A DNA stretch of 64,000 nucleotides, taken from NCBI RefSeq assembly GCF_020164955.1, contig NZ_JAIUHG010000007.1, forward strand, positions 1-64,000. The letters run 5' to 3'. The position numbers and the translations under genes are program-made. Shown in pieces: positions 41,944 through 51,269 of this stretch (positions within the stretch are counted from its first letter, which is position 1; every line of letters starts with the position of its first letter). Origin of the DNA: Mesorhizobium sp. CA8 (GTDB lineage: Bacteria > Pseudomonadota > Alphaproteobacteria > Rhizobiales > Rhizobiaceae). The notes beneath the pieces are model-generated. The model was given only the letters and a program-made list of their open reading frames with translations. It made no database searches and was not told the origin of the DNA.

Positions 41944-43119
41944 GTGATTGATCTCGCACTCTGGCTGAATCCTCTGAACGGTGAGAATCCGTCGGGAGAG
42001 GATTTGCGCAGCGACCCGGCCTTTCATGAGCTGGAGCGCCTGACCGAGCCTCAGCTCAAGGTTGTTTACGACGGCAACGGCAAGCCCACATCGCAATCCA
42101 GTCCGGTCGACTGGGCGGCGGTGCTCGAAAAGGCCGAAGAGCTGCGCTCCCGCGGCCGGGACCTGCGCCTGCTGGTCATCGTCGTGCGGGCCTTGGCCAA
42201 CGAGGAAGGGCTGGCCGGCCTCGCCCAGGGCCTGACGCTCATCGCCAGGACCTTCGACCAGCATTGGGACACGATGCATCCGGCATTGCGGGCGAACGCG
42301 CCGCCGCGCGACGCCGCCTTGCGCCGCATCAACGCGCTCCTTGATCTCCAGAACGCCCAGCAAGGCCTGCTGGCTAGCCTGCGCGGGACCGTTTTCTTTT
42401 CGCCGCGCCAGGTCGGGCCGATCAGCGGGCGCGACCTGGAACAGGGCGCGCTCGACGAGCGCGTCATGCTGCAGGAAGCGGCCTCGGGGCTGAACGCCGC
42501 CGAAAAGGCCGCATTGGTAAGCGCACACAACCAGTTGCTGAACCGCGTGCGCGCCGGGTGCGTGGCGCAAATCGATCAGGCCGGCGAGGCGATGACGTCG
42601 CTGCTCGCCGACGCGCGTGCCGCGATCGCCGCCCTCGACGCGGTGGACGCAGCGCTCAATGCCCGCATCGAAGGCCATGGCGCCACCGTTCCGGAATTGA
42701 AGAAGTTCCTGCAGCGTTTGTTGACGACGCTGGAGCGGAATTCCGGTGCCGGCGCCACGGCGAACGGCGCCGCGAAACCCGTTCCGCAGGCAGCGGCGGA
42801 ACCAGCAATGCCCGCCCGCAACGGTCATGGAGCCGAGACGATGGCAAGTGTGGCAAGCGCCGTGGAAGCGAGCACCGGTCTACCGGACCGGATCAACTCG
42901 CGCGACGAAGTCGTCAAATGCCTCGACCTCGTCGTCGCCTTCTACGACCGCACCGAGCCGTCCAGCCCCATCCCGCATCTCGCCCGGCGCGTGCGCCGGA
43001 TGGTGCATATGGATTTCGTGGAACTGATGGAAGATCTCGCCCCGTCGGGGCTGAAGGAATTCCGGCTGCTTGCCGGTGTCCCCGATCCCAAGAAGCCGGC
43101 CCAGAAGGATGAAAGGTAG
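41944..43119 (+). CDS. tssA: T6SS baseplate/cap protein TssA
   Basis: A 391-residue protein with the ImpA N-terminal domain (LNPLNGENPSGEDLRSDPAF, then DWAAVLEKAEELRSRGRDLR) and the alanine-rich C-terminal region. Start GTG at 41944 behind GGGGG. TssA nucleates sheath assembly at the baseplate and caps its far end. First gene of the large plus-strand T6SS operon and followed by tssB after six bases. Confidence 0.9.
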   Translation: MIDLALWLNPLNGENPSGEDLRSDPAFHELERLTEPQLKVVYDGNGKPTSQSSPVDWAAVLEKAEELRSRGRDLRLLVIVVRALANEEGLAGLAQGLTLIARTFDQHWDTMHPALRANAPPRDAALRRINALLDLQNAQQGLLASLRGTVFFSPRQVGPISGRDLEQGALDERVMLQEAASGLNAAEKAALVSAHNQLLNRVRAGCVAQIDQAGEAMTSLLADARAAIAALDAVDAALNARIEGHGATVPELKKFLQRLLTTLERNSGAGATANGAAKPVPQAAAEPAMPARNGHGAETMASVASAVEASTGLPDRINSRDEVVKCLDLVVAFYDRTEPSSPIPHLARRVRRMVHMDFVELMEDLAPSGLKEFRLLAGVPDPKKPAQKDER

Positions 43120-43125
43120 AAAAGC

Positions 43126-43662
43126 ATGCCAGCAGAGAGCAAAGCGAAGGTCATCGAAAGAAACCGCGCGCCGCGCGTGCAGATCGCCTACGACGTCGAA
43201 ACCTACGGCAGCCCGACGACGATCGAACTGCCATTCGTCATGGCCGTGATGGCCGATCTTGCCGGCGCGTCGCAGACCAAGGAAGCGTCGAAGTCGGTCC
43301 TCGACCGCAACTTCGTCGAAACCGACGCCAACCGCTTCCCCAAGTTCATGGAAGCGATGGGGCCACGCGTGAAGGCGCGGGTGAAGAACACGCTGCCGCA
43401 GGCCGAGGGCCAGGAGCGCGAGGAAGAGCTCATGGTCGATCTCACCTTCTCGAAGATGGGTGACTTCGCGCCGGACAAGATCGCCGAGCAGGTCCCGCAA
43501 CTGGCCGAAATCCTGAAGATGCGCCGTCAGCTCGAGGAGCTGCTGGGCTTCATGGACGGCCGCGTCGACGCCGAAAAGCGCATCGCACAGCTTCTGAACA
43601 ACGAGCCGCTGCTGAGCAAGATCGCCAGCCAGGCGATGGATGACGGCAAGGGCGAGGAGTAA
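43126..43662 (+). CDS. tssB: T6SS sheath small subunit TssB
   Basis: A 178-residue VipA/ImpB homologue. The start (MPAESKAKVIERNRAPRVQI) leads into AYDVETYGSPTTIELPFVMA and later FVETDANRF and EEELMVDLTFSKMGDF, all typical. It intertwines with TssC to form the contractile sheath in the cytoplasm. The next gene follows after three bases. Confidence 0.93.
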   Translation: MPAESKAKVIERNRAPRVQIAYDVETYGSPTTIELPFVMAVMADLAGASQTKEASKSVLDRNFVETDANRFPKFMEAMGPRVKARVKNTLPQAEGQEREEELMVDLTFSKMGDFAPDKIAEQVPQLAEILKMRRQLEELLGFMDGRVDAEKRIAQLLNNEPLLSKIASQAMDDGKGEE

Positions 43663-43665
43663 GTC

Positions 43666-45171
43666 ATGGCCGAACAGCAAAAGACCGCAGCCGCCACCGC
43701 CGAGGCGGAAGCCATCGATCTCGGCGAATTCAGCGGACTCCTTGAAAAGGATTTCAAGGTCAAGAAAGACGATAGCGAGAAGCTGCAGCAGCTGGTGCGC
43801 AACCTGGCTTTGGCCGCGCAATCGCGCTCCGAGACCACGACCATCTCTTCCAATGCGATCAAGTCGATCAAGTCTCTGATCGCCGGCATCGACAAGATGC
43901 TGACGACGCAGGTCAACGAGATCCTGCATGCGCCGGAAGTGCGCGAGATGGAAGGCACCTGGCGCGGCCTCTGGTACCTGATCAACAACACCGAGACGGA
44001 TACCAAGCTGAAGATCCGGGTGATGAACATCTCCAAGGAGCAGCTGGCCGACACGCTGGAAGACTATGAAGGCCAGATGTGGGACCAGAGCCCGATCTTC
44101 AAGAAGGTCTACACGGACGAGTATTCGATGCTCGGCGGCGAGCCGATCGGCTGCATCATCGGCGCCTACGAGTTCTCAAACCACCCGCGCGACGTCGGCC
44201 TGCTGCGCAACATTTCCGGCGTCTGCGCCTCGGCGCACACGCCGTTCATCGCGGCCGCCTCGCCGCGGCTGTTCCGCATGGACAGCTGGCAGGAACTGCC
44301 GAACCCGCAGGACCTGCAGATGATCGTGAACAACCCGGCCTATGCCTCATGGCAGTCGCTGCGCGAGAGCGAGGACGCACGCTATATCGGGCTCACCATG
44401 CCGCGGGTTTTGGCGCGTTTGCCCTACGGCTCGGAAACCGTTCCGGTGAAGGGCTTCACCTTCGAAGAAGAAGTGGGTGGCGACCACAACAAATATGTCT
44501 GGATGAATGCCGCCTTCCCGATGGGCGTCAATATCAACCGCAGCCACAAGCTCTATGGCTGGGGCACCCAGATCCGCGGCGTCGAGAATGGCGGCACGGT
44601 GCTCAACCTGCCGGTGCACGCCTTCCCGACCGACGACGGCTCGATCGCGATGAAGTGCCCGACCGAGGTGGCCATCGACGACCGGCGCGAGGCGGAACTG
44701 GCCAAGCTCGGCCTGATGCCGATCCTGCATCGCAAGAACACCGATCTCGCGGCCTTCATCGGCGCGCATTCGCTGCAGGACGACGAGACGCGGGCCGGGC
44801 GCCTGGTGGATCCGGACGCGCAGGCGAACGAACGGCTGAGCGCCAACCTGCCCTACCTGTTCCCGGTGTCGCGCTTCGCGCATTACCTCAAGGCGATCGC
44901 GCGCGACAAGATCGGCTCGTTCAAGGAACGCACCGACATGCAGATCTGGTTGACCGAATGGATCAACCGGTACGTGCTGGCCAACCCTGCCTTCGCCGAC
45001 GACAAGGCGCGCGCCAAGCGCCCGCTCGCCGCGGCCGAGGTCCAGGTCGACAGCGTCGAGGGCCGGCCCGGTTACTACAATGCCCGTTTCTACTTGCGTC
45101 CGCACTACCAGCTGGAAGGCATCAACGCCTCGCTCCGGCTGGTGTCGGAACTGCCGTCGGTGAAGGGCTGA
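43666..45171 (+). CDS. tssC: T6SS sheath large subunit TssC
   Basis: A 501-residue VipB/ImpC homologue. Typical blocks: EVREMEGTWRGLWYLI, then MLGGEPIGCIIGAYEFSNHP, then GFTFEEEVGGDHNKYVWMNA and NLPYLFPVSRFAHYLKAIAR. It has the normal length. With TssB it forms the sheath that contracts to drive the Hcp tube. GAGGAG precedes the ATG. Confidence 0.95.
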   Translation: MAEQQKTAAATAEAEAIDLGEFSGLLEKDFKVKKDDSEKLQQLVRNLALAAQSRSETTTISSNAIKSIKSLIAGIDKMLTTQVNEILHAPEVREMEGTWRGLWYLINNTETDTKLKIRVMNISKEQLADTLEDYEGQMWDQSPIFKKVYTDEYSMLGGEPIGCIIGAYEFSNHPRDVGLLRNISGVCASAHTPFIAAASPRLFRMDSWQELPNPQDLQMIVNNPAYASWQSLRESEDARYIGLTMPRVLARLPYGSETVPVKGFTFEEEVGGDHNKYVWMNAAFPMGVNINRSHKLYGWGTQIRGVENGGTVLNLPVHAFPTDDGSIAMKCPTEVAIDDRREAELAKLGLMPILHRKNTDLAAFIGAHSLQDDETRAGRLVDPDAQANERLSANLPYLFPVSRFAHYLKAIARDKIGSFKERTDMQIWLTEWINRYVLANPAFADDKARAKRPLAAAEVQVDSVEGRPGYYNARFYLRPHYQLEGINASLRLVSELPSVKG

Positions 45172-45216
45172 AATCGTAAGTAAAGTCATCTTGTTTCGTA
45201 GCGGTGGAGAAAGACA

Positions 45217-45693
45217 ATGCCAGAGAGAACCGATGCGCCTTCGACGAAGATCGACGGCTTCCTGAAAGTCCCGGACATCAAAGGCCCGAGCAAGCGCGAC
45301 GGCCATGAAGACGAAATCGAGATCCATGGCGTCGACTATAAGATGATCGCGCCCTACGACCCGAATTCGCTCTCGCGACGCGGCCGCGTGTCGATGGGTA
45401 TGATCAAATTCTTCAAGCACTACGACAAGTCGTCGCCCTATCTGAAGAAGGCACTGTTCGAGAACAAGGCGCTGGACGAGGTGGTGTTCTCGGCACGCCG
45501 CACCATCGACGGCGAGACCAGCGACTATCTGGTGGTGACGCTCACCGACGCCTCGATCATGGAATACGACATGCGGCAGGCGCACGACGAGCCAGACCTG
45601 ATCGAGGAAGAGGTCAGCTTCGCCTACAAGAAAATCAAGTTCGTCTACGACAAGGACGACGAGATCGAAATGGACGTCTATGTCGGCAAGTGA
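45217..45693 (+). CDS. hcp: T6SS tube protein Hcp
   Basis: A 158-residue Hcp of the imp-type family: DGFLKVPDIKGPSKRDGHEDEIEIHG, then SRRGRVSMGMIKFFKHYDKSSPYL. It forms hexameric rings of the inner tube. It lies 45 bases after tssC with its own GGAGA site and overlaps tssE by 14 bases. It is slightly shorter than the common ~165-172 form but shows all beta-barrel blocks. Confidence 0.93.
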   Translation: MPERTDAPSTKIDGFLKVPDIKGPSKRDGHEDEIEIHGVDYKMIAPYDPNSLSRRGRVSMGMIKFFKHYDKSSPYLKKALFENKALDEVVFSARRTIDGETSDYLVVTLTDASIMEYDMRQAHDEPDLIEEEVSFAYKKIKFVYDKDDEIEMDVYVGK

Positions 45694-46432
45694 GGCCAAG
45701 CGGCCGGGCGCGAAGGCGCAGCTCGCCGGCAGCTCTCGGGCAAAGCGCGAGGCGGTCCAGCCCTCCCTCTGGGACCGCCTCGTCAACGATCTGCCCGGGC
45801 TGACGTCGGAGATCGATGGGCTGCGCCGTCTGTTGGACGAAGAACTCGGCGCCGAGCGCGTCGGGGCTCTTCTTGCCGGCAGCGCGCGCGCCATCGATGC
45901 CGATCCCGAGTTGACGTCCGAGCAGAAACGGCGGCTGCACAGGCTGGTGTTCCAGACCGAGCATCGCGCCGAGATCGAAAACCGCGGCGTGGTGGTGTCG
46001 GCACGCGTGCTCAAGGAAGCGGTCCGGCGCGACATAGAGGCCCTGTTCAACACCGAGCGTTTCGAGTCGGTCCCGATGCTTTCCGACGCCGAGCATGAAC
46101 AGCCTTTGGATGAGTTGCCGCCGCTTGCCGACTTTCCGGAAGTGCGACGCAGCGTCGTGAATTACGGCGTGCCGTCCTTTTCGGGCCGCTCGTCGCGGGA
46201 TTTCGACCGCGATACCCTGGCGCGCGAGATCCGCGCGGTGCTCGCCACCTTCGAGCCGCGTCTCAAGGAAAGCGCCACGACCGTGAATGTCACGCTCGGC
46301 GACAAGACCGTCGGCCTCAAGATCGAGATCGACGCCGTGCTGATCATGACGCCGACACCGGAACGCATGCGGCTGCGCACCACGATCAATCTCGACAACG
46401 GTCTGGCGCGAACCGAATTCCGGGAGACCTGA
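45680..46432 (+). CDS. tssE: T6SS baseplate protein TssE with N-terminal extension
   Basis: A 250-residue gp25-like protein. The conserved gp25 core lies in the C-terminal half (VVNYGVPSFSGRS, then LAREIRAVLATFEPRLKESA). The N-terminal ~140 residues contain the PSLWDRLVNDLPG start and an inserted helical segment before EAVRRDIEALFNTERFE. Usual TssE is ~140-180 residues, so this is a long form. TssE initiates sheath polymerisation at the baseplate. Start at 45680 overlaps hcp. Confidence 0.85.
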   Translation: MSASEAKRPGAKAQLAGSSRAKREAVQPSLWDRLVNDLPGLTSEIDGLRRLLDEELGAERVGALLAGSARAIDADPELTSEQKRRLHRLVFQTEHRAEIENRGVVVSARVLKEAVRRDIEALFNTERFESVPMLSDAEHEQPLDELPPLADFPEVRRSVVNYGVPSFSGRSSRDFDRDTLAREIRAVLATFEPRLKESATTVNVTLGDKTVGLKIEIDAVLIMTPTPERMRLRTTINLDNGLARTEFRET

Positions 46433-46433
46433 G

Positions 46434-48308
46434 ATGGATCGGGTCTTCGTGGAGTATTACGAAGAGGAACTGACCCATATCCGCGCGCTGGCCGCGGAAT
46501 TCGCCGACATGCATCCGGCGGTGGCCCGCAACCTTTCCCTCGACACCGTCCCCTGCCCCGATCCCTATGTCGAACGGCTGCTCGACGGTGTGGCCTTCCT
46601 TGCTGCGCGCACGCGGCTCAAAGTCGACGCCGAGCGCTCGCGCTTCTCGCGCGCCGTGCTCGACGTGCTCTATCCCGACCTGGTTACGCCGGCGCCGGCG
46701 ACGGCGATGGCCGTGCTGAAACCCGGACAGCAGGTGCAGTCGATGATCGCCGGCCACACCGTCGCGCGCGGCACGCGGCTGGTCTCGGGCCTGCATCCGG
46801 GGCTTTCGACGCGCTCGACTTTCACCACCGCGCAAGGGGTCACGCTGTGGCCGATCGCGATCACCTCAGTCAGCTATTTCCAGGATCGCAGCGCGCTGGC
46901 CGCCGCCGGCATCGCGCCGGTCGGCGGCGTGCGCGGCGAAGCGGCGTTCCGCATCGCGTTCGCGCGAACCGGAAAAGGCAAGCTCAGCGAATTGTCGCTC
47001 GACCGTCTCGACCTCTATTTCGCCGGACGTGCCAAGGCGCCGCTCATCTTCGACGCGATCTTCGGCGCCTGTTCGGCCGTCGGCGCGCGAGCGGAAGGCA
47101 AGACCAATCCGCTCACCGCGCTGCCCGAACCCGAAATGATCGGCATCCGCGACGATGAAGCGCTGATGCCGCGCACGCGGCCGACCTTCGAGGGATATCG
47201 GCTGCTGCGCGAATATTTCATGATCCCGGAGCGCTTCCACTATGTGCGCGTTGCCGGCCTGCAGCCGGTGGTGCGCAAGTGCGATGCAGGGATGGAGATC
47301 ATCTTCCTGTTCCGGCGTCCGGTGCCGGAACTCGCCGATGCGACGGTGGCCGATTTCGAACTGTTCGCGACGCCGATCATCAATCTCTTCGAACGCGAGT
47401 GCAATATCATCGAGATCGACCCGCGCCGCACGCGCCAGGTGCTGCACGCCGACCGCACGCGGGCGCGCGACTTCGAGGTCTTCCGGGTCACCCGGGTGGA
47501 AGACGCCGATGCCGAAGGCAGCGAGGCGACCATCCCCGAACTGTTCAGCCTGGGGCAGAACCGCGGCAGCGGCTGGGTCTATTCGGCCGAGCGGCGCCCG
47601 CGGCGGGCCACGGAGGATGAGCGGCGCGAAGGCCTGACCCGCACCTCCTACACCGGCGACGATGTCTTTATCGCAGTCTCGCGGCCGGCCGGCAGCCAAC
47701 CCAACCGGCCACTCAAGCGGCTCGACGTGATGGCGCTCTGCACCAACCGCGACCTGCCGATCCTGGACGACACGCCGACGCTGACGCTTGAGACCGCCGA
47801 TCCGGTGGAAACGGTGCGGTTGCTCGGTGCGCTGCGGCCGCCGCAGCCGGCGATCCCGGCAGCACTGCCGGCCGGAGCCGAAGGCGAATCCCGCGCCGAC
47901 AATCTCGCCTGGCGGCTGGTGGCGCAGCTCTCGCTCAATTTCCTAAGTCTCGCGAAGGAAGGCCGCGGCGTCGATCCGCTGCACGCCTTGCTCGACCTCT
48001 ACGCCGATCGCGGTGACCCGAGCCTTGCCCGCAACGTGCATTCGATCACCCGCATCGATTCGCGGCCGGTGATCGAGCGGCTCAAGATCGACGGACCGAT
48101 GTGTTTCGGACGCGGCACCGAGGTGACGCTGCATGTCGACCAGTCGGTTCTGGCGGGCCAGAGCACACTGCTGCTTTCGGCTCTGCTGGCGCGGCTGTTC
48201 GCCCGCCATGCCGGGATAAATGGTTTCGTGCGGACGCGTACGCGGCTGCTGCAGAAGCAGGAGGATGTGCCATGGCCGATGACGCCCGGCAATCGCTACC
48301 TGATTTAG
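46434..48308 (+). CDS. tssF: T6SS baseplate protein TssF
   Basis: A 624-residue ImpG homologue that opens DRVFVEYYEEELTHIRALAAEFA, the family signature, followed by FADMHPAVA and DPYVERLLDGVAFLAARTR. It forms the baseplate wedge with TssG, TssE and TssK. Spacing to tssE is one base. The length is normal. Confidence 0.92.
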   Translation: MDRVFVEYYEEELTHIRALAAEFADMHPAVARNLSLDTVPCPDPYVERLLDGVAFLAARTRLKVDAERSRFSRAVLDVLYPDLVTPAPATAMAVLKPGQQVQSMIAGHTVARGTRLVSGLHPGLSTRSTFTTAQGVTLWPIAITSVSYFQDRSALAAAGIAPVGGVRGEAAFRIAFARTGKGKLSELSLDRLDLYFAGRAKAPLIFDAIFGACSAVGARAEGKTNPLTALPEPEMIGIRDDEALMPRTRPTFEGYRLLREYFMIPERFHYVRVAGLQPVVRKCDAGMEIIFLFRRPVPELADATVADFELFATPIINLFERECNIIEIDPRRTRQVLHADRTRARDFEVFRVTRVEDADAEGSEATIPELFSLGQNRGSGWVYSAERRPRRATEDERREGLTRTSYTGDDVFIAVSRPAGSQPNRPLKRLDVMALCTNRDLPILDDTPTLTLETADPVETVRLLGALRPPQPAIPAALPAGAEGESRADNLAWRLVAQLSLNFLSLAKEGRGVDPLHALLDLYADRGDPSLARNVHSITRIDSRPVIERLKIDGPMCFGRGTEVTLHVDQSVLAGQSTLLLSALLARLFARHAGINGFVRTRTRLLQKQEDVPWPMTPGNRYLI

Positions 48309-49336
48309 CGCAACCGGCCCCGAATGAAGCAGAGGCGCTGTCGGAGAGCTTCGACTTCTTCGAGCTGCTGCGCCGCCTGGAGCAGCGGCGTGGACTGTTC
48401 GGGCATTCCGGAACCGCCGACCGCGAGCCGGCAAGGCTCGGCCAGCATGTGCGCCTGAGCTTCTCGGCCAGGGACGTGATCAAATTCCAGGATGCTGGCG
48501 AAAAGGTTCCGGCGCGGGTGACCGTCGCCAATCTCGGCCTGCTCGGGCCGGAGGGACCGATGCCGCTGCACCTGACGCGCTGGGTGCTCGACCGGCTGTC
48601 GCAGCGCTGGTTCACCGGCGCCGACGCCGAGCAGACCAGTGACACGACATTCGTCGACTTCGTCAACATCCTGCAGCATCGCATGATCGCACTCTATTAC
48701 CGAGCATGGGCGGATGCACATCCGGCGGTGCAGGTCGAACGTTCGGTCGGCGGGCGCGTGCGCGCTATGCTCGAAGCGATGGCCGGCATCGGCCTTCCCG
48801 GCACGCAGGATCCCGAACTCGATACGGTGCGGCTGCGCCAGGCCGGATCGCTGGCCAACCAGGTCGACGGCGCGGAGCGGCTGACGCTGTTTCTCGCCAC
48901 GGCCTTCAAGGTGCCGGTTGAGATCAAGGAATTCGTCGCCGCCTGGATCACGATTCCCGCGGCGCTGCAGAGCCGCATCGGCAAGGCCTATGCGGCTCTC
49001 GGCAGCGGCGCAACGATCGGCCCGCGCGTCTTCAGCCGGCAGAGCCGGATCGAATTGCGCGTCGGCCCGCTGAGCCTCGACGACTTCAAATCGTTTCTAC
49101 CCGGAGAACGGCGCCTTGGCCTGTTCAAGAAGGCAGTGCGCGACATGATCGGCGAGGCGCTGGACGTCGATCTCAGGATCGTGCTCGCGCGCGGCGCGGT
49201 GCCCGCGCCGAAGATGGGAACCATCCAGCTTGGCCGGACGTCCTGGCTTTCGCGCCCTGCCGAAAAGGGCGATGCCGACGATCTCAGGCTGCGCACCATC
49301 GTCGGCTGGCGGCCGGACATGGCGGAGGCAGCCTGA
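48272..49336 (+). CDS. tssG: T6SS baseplate protein TssG
   Basis: A 354-residue ImpH homologue. I chose ATG at 48272 because AGGAGG (48259-48264) lies seven bases upstream; it overlaps tssF by 37 bases. The start region SFDFFELLRRLEQRRG and the middle NLGLLGPEGPMPLHLTRWVL are diagnostic. It works with TssF in the wedge complex. Confidence 0.92.
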   Translation: MADDARQSLPDLAQPAPNEAEALSESFDFFELLRRLEQRRGLFGHSGTADREPARLGQHVRLSFSARDVIKFQDAGEKVPARVTVANLGLLGPEGPMPLHLTRWVLDRLSQRWFTGADAEQTSDTTFVDFVNILQHRMIALYYRAWADAHPAVQVERSVGGRVRAMLEAMAGIGLPGTQDPELDTVRLRQAGSLANQVDGAERLTLFLATAFKVPVEIKEFVAAWITIPAALQSRIGKAYAALGSGATIGPRVFSRQSRIELRVGPLSLDDFKSFLPGERRLGLFKKAVRDMIGEALDVDLRIVLARGAVPAPKMGTIQLGRTSWLSRPAEKGDADDLRLRTIVGWRPDMAEAA

Positions 49337-50775
49337 TGAGCCTGCTGCTGACCCTGGAACAAGGCCCGCGCTCGCAGGTGGTCAGGCAGACCCGGCTGGA
49401 CGAGGGCGAGCTGGTGATCGGCCGCAGCGCCGATGCCGGCTGGCAGATCGATGATCCGGACATGTTCGTCTCACGCGCGCACTGCAAGATCAGCGGCGGC
49501 CGCGACGGCTATTACGTTACCGACACGTCGAGCAGCGGATTGTTCATCGACGATTCCGACAGCCCGCTCGGCACCGGCAGGTCGGCGCGCCTGCAAAGCG
49601 GCATGCGGCTGCGCATGGGCGACTATGTGCTTCATGTCGAGGTGCATCCCGCGGCCGGCCACACGTCGATCGGTCAGGCGCCGATCGCCAATGCTGCGCC
49701 GGCATGGTCGCTACAATCGCGGACGCCAGCCAGCATCGGCGGCGACGACTTCTTCTCGGCCAAGGTCGAGGAGGAGCCGCAGCGGCCGCGCCCGGCAGGA
49801 CTGCCCGATCCGTTCGAGCAGCCTGTGCCCGGAGCTTACGATCGCACTTCCAACCAGCGCAGCTCGCCCGCTTTCGACGACCCGTTCAGCCTTGATCCGG
49901 TGGCGACGCCGGCCTCGAACGACGAGCCCGCCGTCGGCCGGTCGGATCCGTTCGGCTTCGGCGACATGCCGTTGCGCAGCGATATGCCCGAACCCGTGGC
50001 GAAACCGTCCGGCTTCGATGATTTCAGCTTCGGGCCGGCCGCGGCGCGCGCTTCCGGCTACAGCGCCGTCCCAGCCGATCGCGTCGAAAAGGCCGCAGAG
50101 AAGGCGAAGGCCGTCCGTCCATGGGAGATACCGGTGCAGGCCGAAGCGTCCGCGCCGCCGCGCCGTGTTCCTAAGCCGTCGCGCCCGACGTCATCGACGC
50201 CCGGCGATATGGCATTGCGTGCCGCGTTCCTGCGCGGCATGGGCGTCGAGGAGGCCGATTTCCCCGGACGCGACCCGGTCGCCGAAATGGAAAAATTCGG
50301 GCGCGAATACAGGCTGATGCTCGACGGCCTGATGCAGCTCTTGCGCAAGCGCGCCGAGGAGAAGGGCAGCGCGCGCGTCGCCCAGACCATGGTCGGCGCC
50401 TCCGAGGTCAACCCGCTCAAATTCCTGCCTACGGTCGAGGATGTCATCGTCACCATCATCGCGGAACGCAGTCCCGGCTTCCTCTCCGGCGAGGCGGCGA
50501 TCAGCGACGCCGTGAAGGACCTCGCGCAGCACCACGTGCGCGCCTGGCGCGGCGTGCAGGCGGCGCTGCGGCGCATGATCGACCGCTTCGATCCGGCCGC
50601 GATCGAGGAAGAGCTCAAGTCCAATTCGGCGATCGGCAACCTGCTCGCCGGCGGGCGCAATGCCAAGCTGTGGGAGCTCTACCAGAAACGCCATCGCGAC
50701 ATCGCCCAGAGCGCGGAATCAAGCTTCCTGGGCGAGATCGGCGCAGACTTCAGGGACGCATATGAAGAGGAGTAG
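49336..50775 (+). CDS. T6SS FHA-domain protein (TagH/ImpI type)
   Basis: A 479-residue protein in TGATG overlap with tssG. The N-terminal ~100 residues form an FHA domain (LVIGRSADAGWQID, SRAHCKIS, SSSGLFIDD), which binds phosphothreonine. A long Pro/Ser-rich linker follows. The C-terminal ~200 residues (GRDPVAEMEKFGREYRLMLD...) are the T6SS-specific part. FHA proteins take part in threonine-phosphorylation control of T6SS. No kinase PpkA or phosphatase PppA is seen in the window, so the regulator may lie elsewhere. Confidence 0.88.
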   Translation: MSLLLTLEQGPRSQVVRQTRLDEGELVIGRSADAGWQIDDPDMFVSRAHCKISGGRDGYYVTDTSSSGLFIDDSDSPLGTGRSARLQSGMRLRMGDYVLHVEVHPAAGHTSIGQAPIANAAPAWSLQSRTPASIGGDDFFSAKVEEEPQRPRPAGLPDPFEQPVPGAYDRTSNQRSSPAFDDPFSLDPVATPASNDEPAVGRSDPFGFGDMPLRSDMPEPVAKPSGFDDFSFGPAAARASGYSAVPADRVEKAAEKAKAVRPWEIPVQAEASAPPRRVPKPSRPTSSTPGDMALRAAFLRGMGVEEADFPGRDPVAEMEKFGREYRLMLDGLMQLLRKRAEEKGSARVAQTMVGASEVNPLKFLPTVEDVIVTIIAERSPGFLSGEAAISDAVKDLAQHHVRAWRGVQAALRRMIDRFDPAAIEEELKSNSAIGNLLAGGRNAKLWELYQKRHRDIAQSAESSFLGEIGADFRDAYEEE

Positions 50776-50779
50776 GGAC

Positions 50780-51232
50780 ATGATCGACAGACGGGAATTC
50801 ATCGTTGCCATCGGCGCAACGGGGCTGCTTGCGGCTTGCCAGAGCGGCCCGCCGAAACCATCGGTCATCACGGTCAACGTGACCGGTGGCGCCGGCATGA
50901 ATCCGGGACCGGGCGGCGGCGACAGGCCGGTGACCGTGCTGGTGATGCGGCTTGCCAGCACCGGCAAGTTCAACTCGGCCGATTATTTCGCGCTGCAGGG
51001 CGATGCCGGCTCGGCGCTGGGCGCCGACCTCATCGGTTCGGACGCGATCTCGGTCGCTCCGGGCAAGACGGCGGCCAAGACCATCACGGTCGAACCGAAC
51101 GCGACGGCGCTCGGCTTCGTCGCGCTGATCCGCGAACCCGGCGGACGCAACTGGCGCACGACCAAGTCGGTATCGCCGGGGTCGAAATTCACCGTCAACG
51201 TCAGCCTCGGCAAGGGCGGCATTTCCGCCTGA
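50780..51232 (+). CDS. tssJ: T6SS outer-membrane lipoprotein TssJ
   Basis: A 150-residue lipoprotein with the signal MIDRREFIVAIGATGLLAAC (lipidated C20) and a two-arginine n-region. The mature part is a transthyretin-like beta-sandwich (ITVNVTGGAGMNPG, then DRPVTVLVMRLAS...). The ATG at 50780 was preferred over in-frame starts inside the previous gene. It anchors the TssJLM membrane complex at the outer membrane. Confidence 0.85.
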   Translation: MIDRREFIVAIGATGLLAACQSGPPKPSVITVNVTGGAGMNPGPGGGDRPVTVLVMRLASTGKFNSADYFALQGDAGSALGADLIGSDAISVAPGKTAAKTITVEPNATALGFVALIREPGGRNWRTTKSVSPGSKFTVNVSLGKGGISA

Positions 51233-51269
51233 CGACGAGACAAGCACGGCAGTGCAAGAGAGCAGTGGC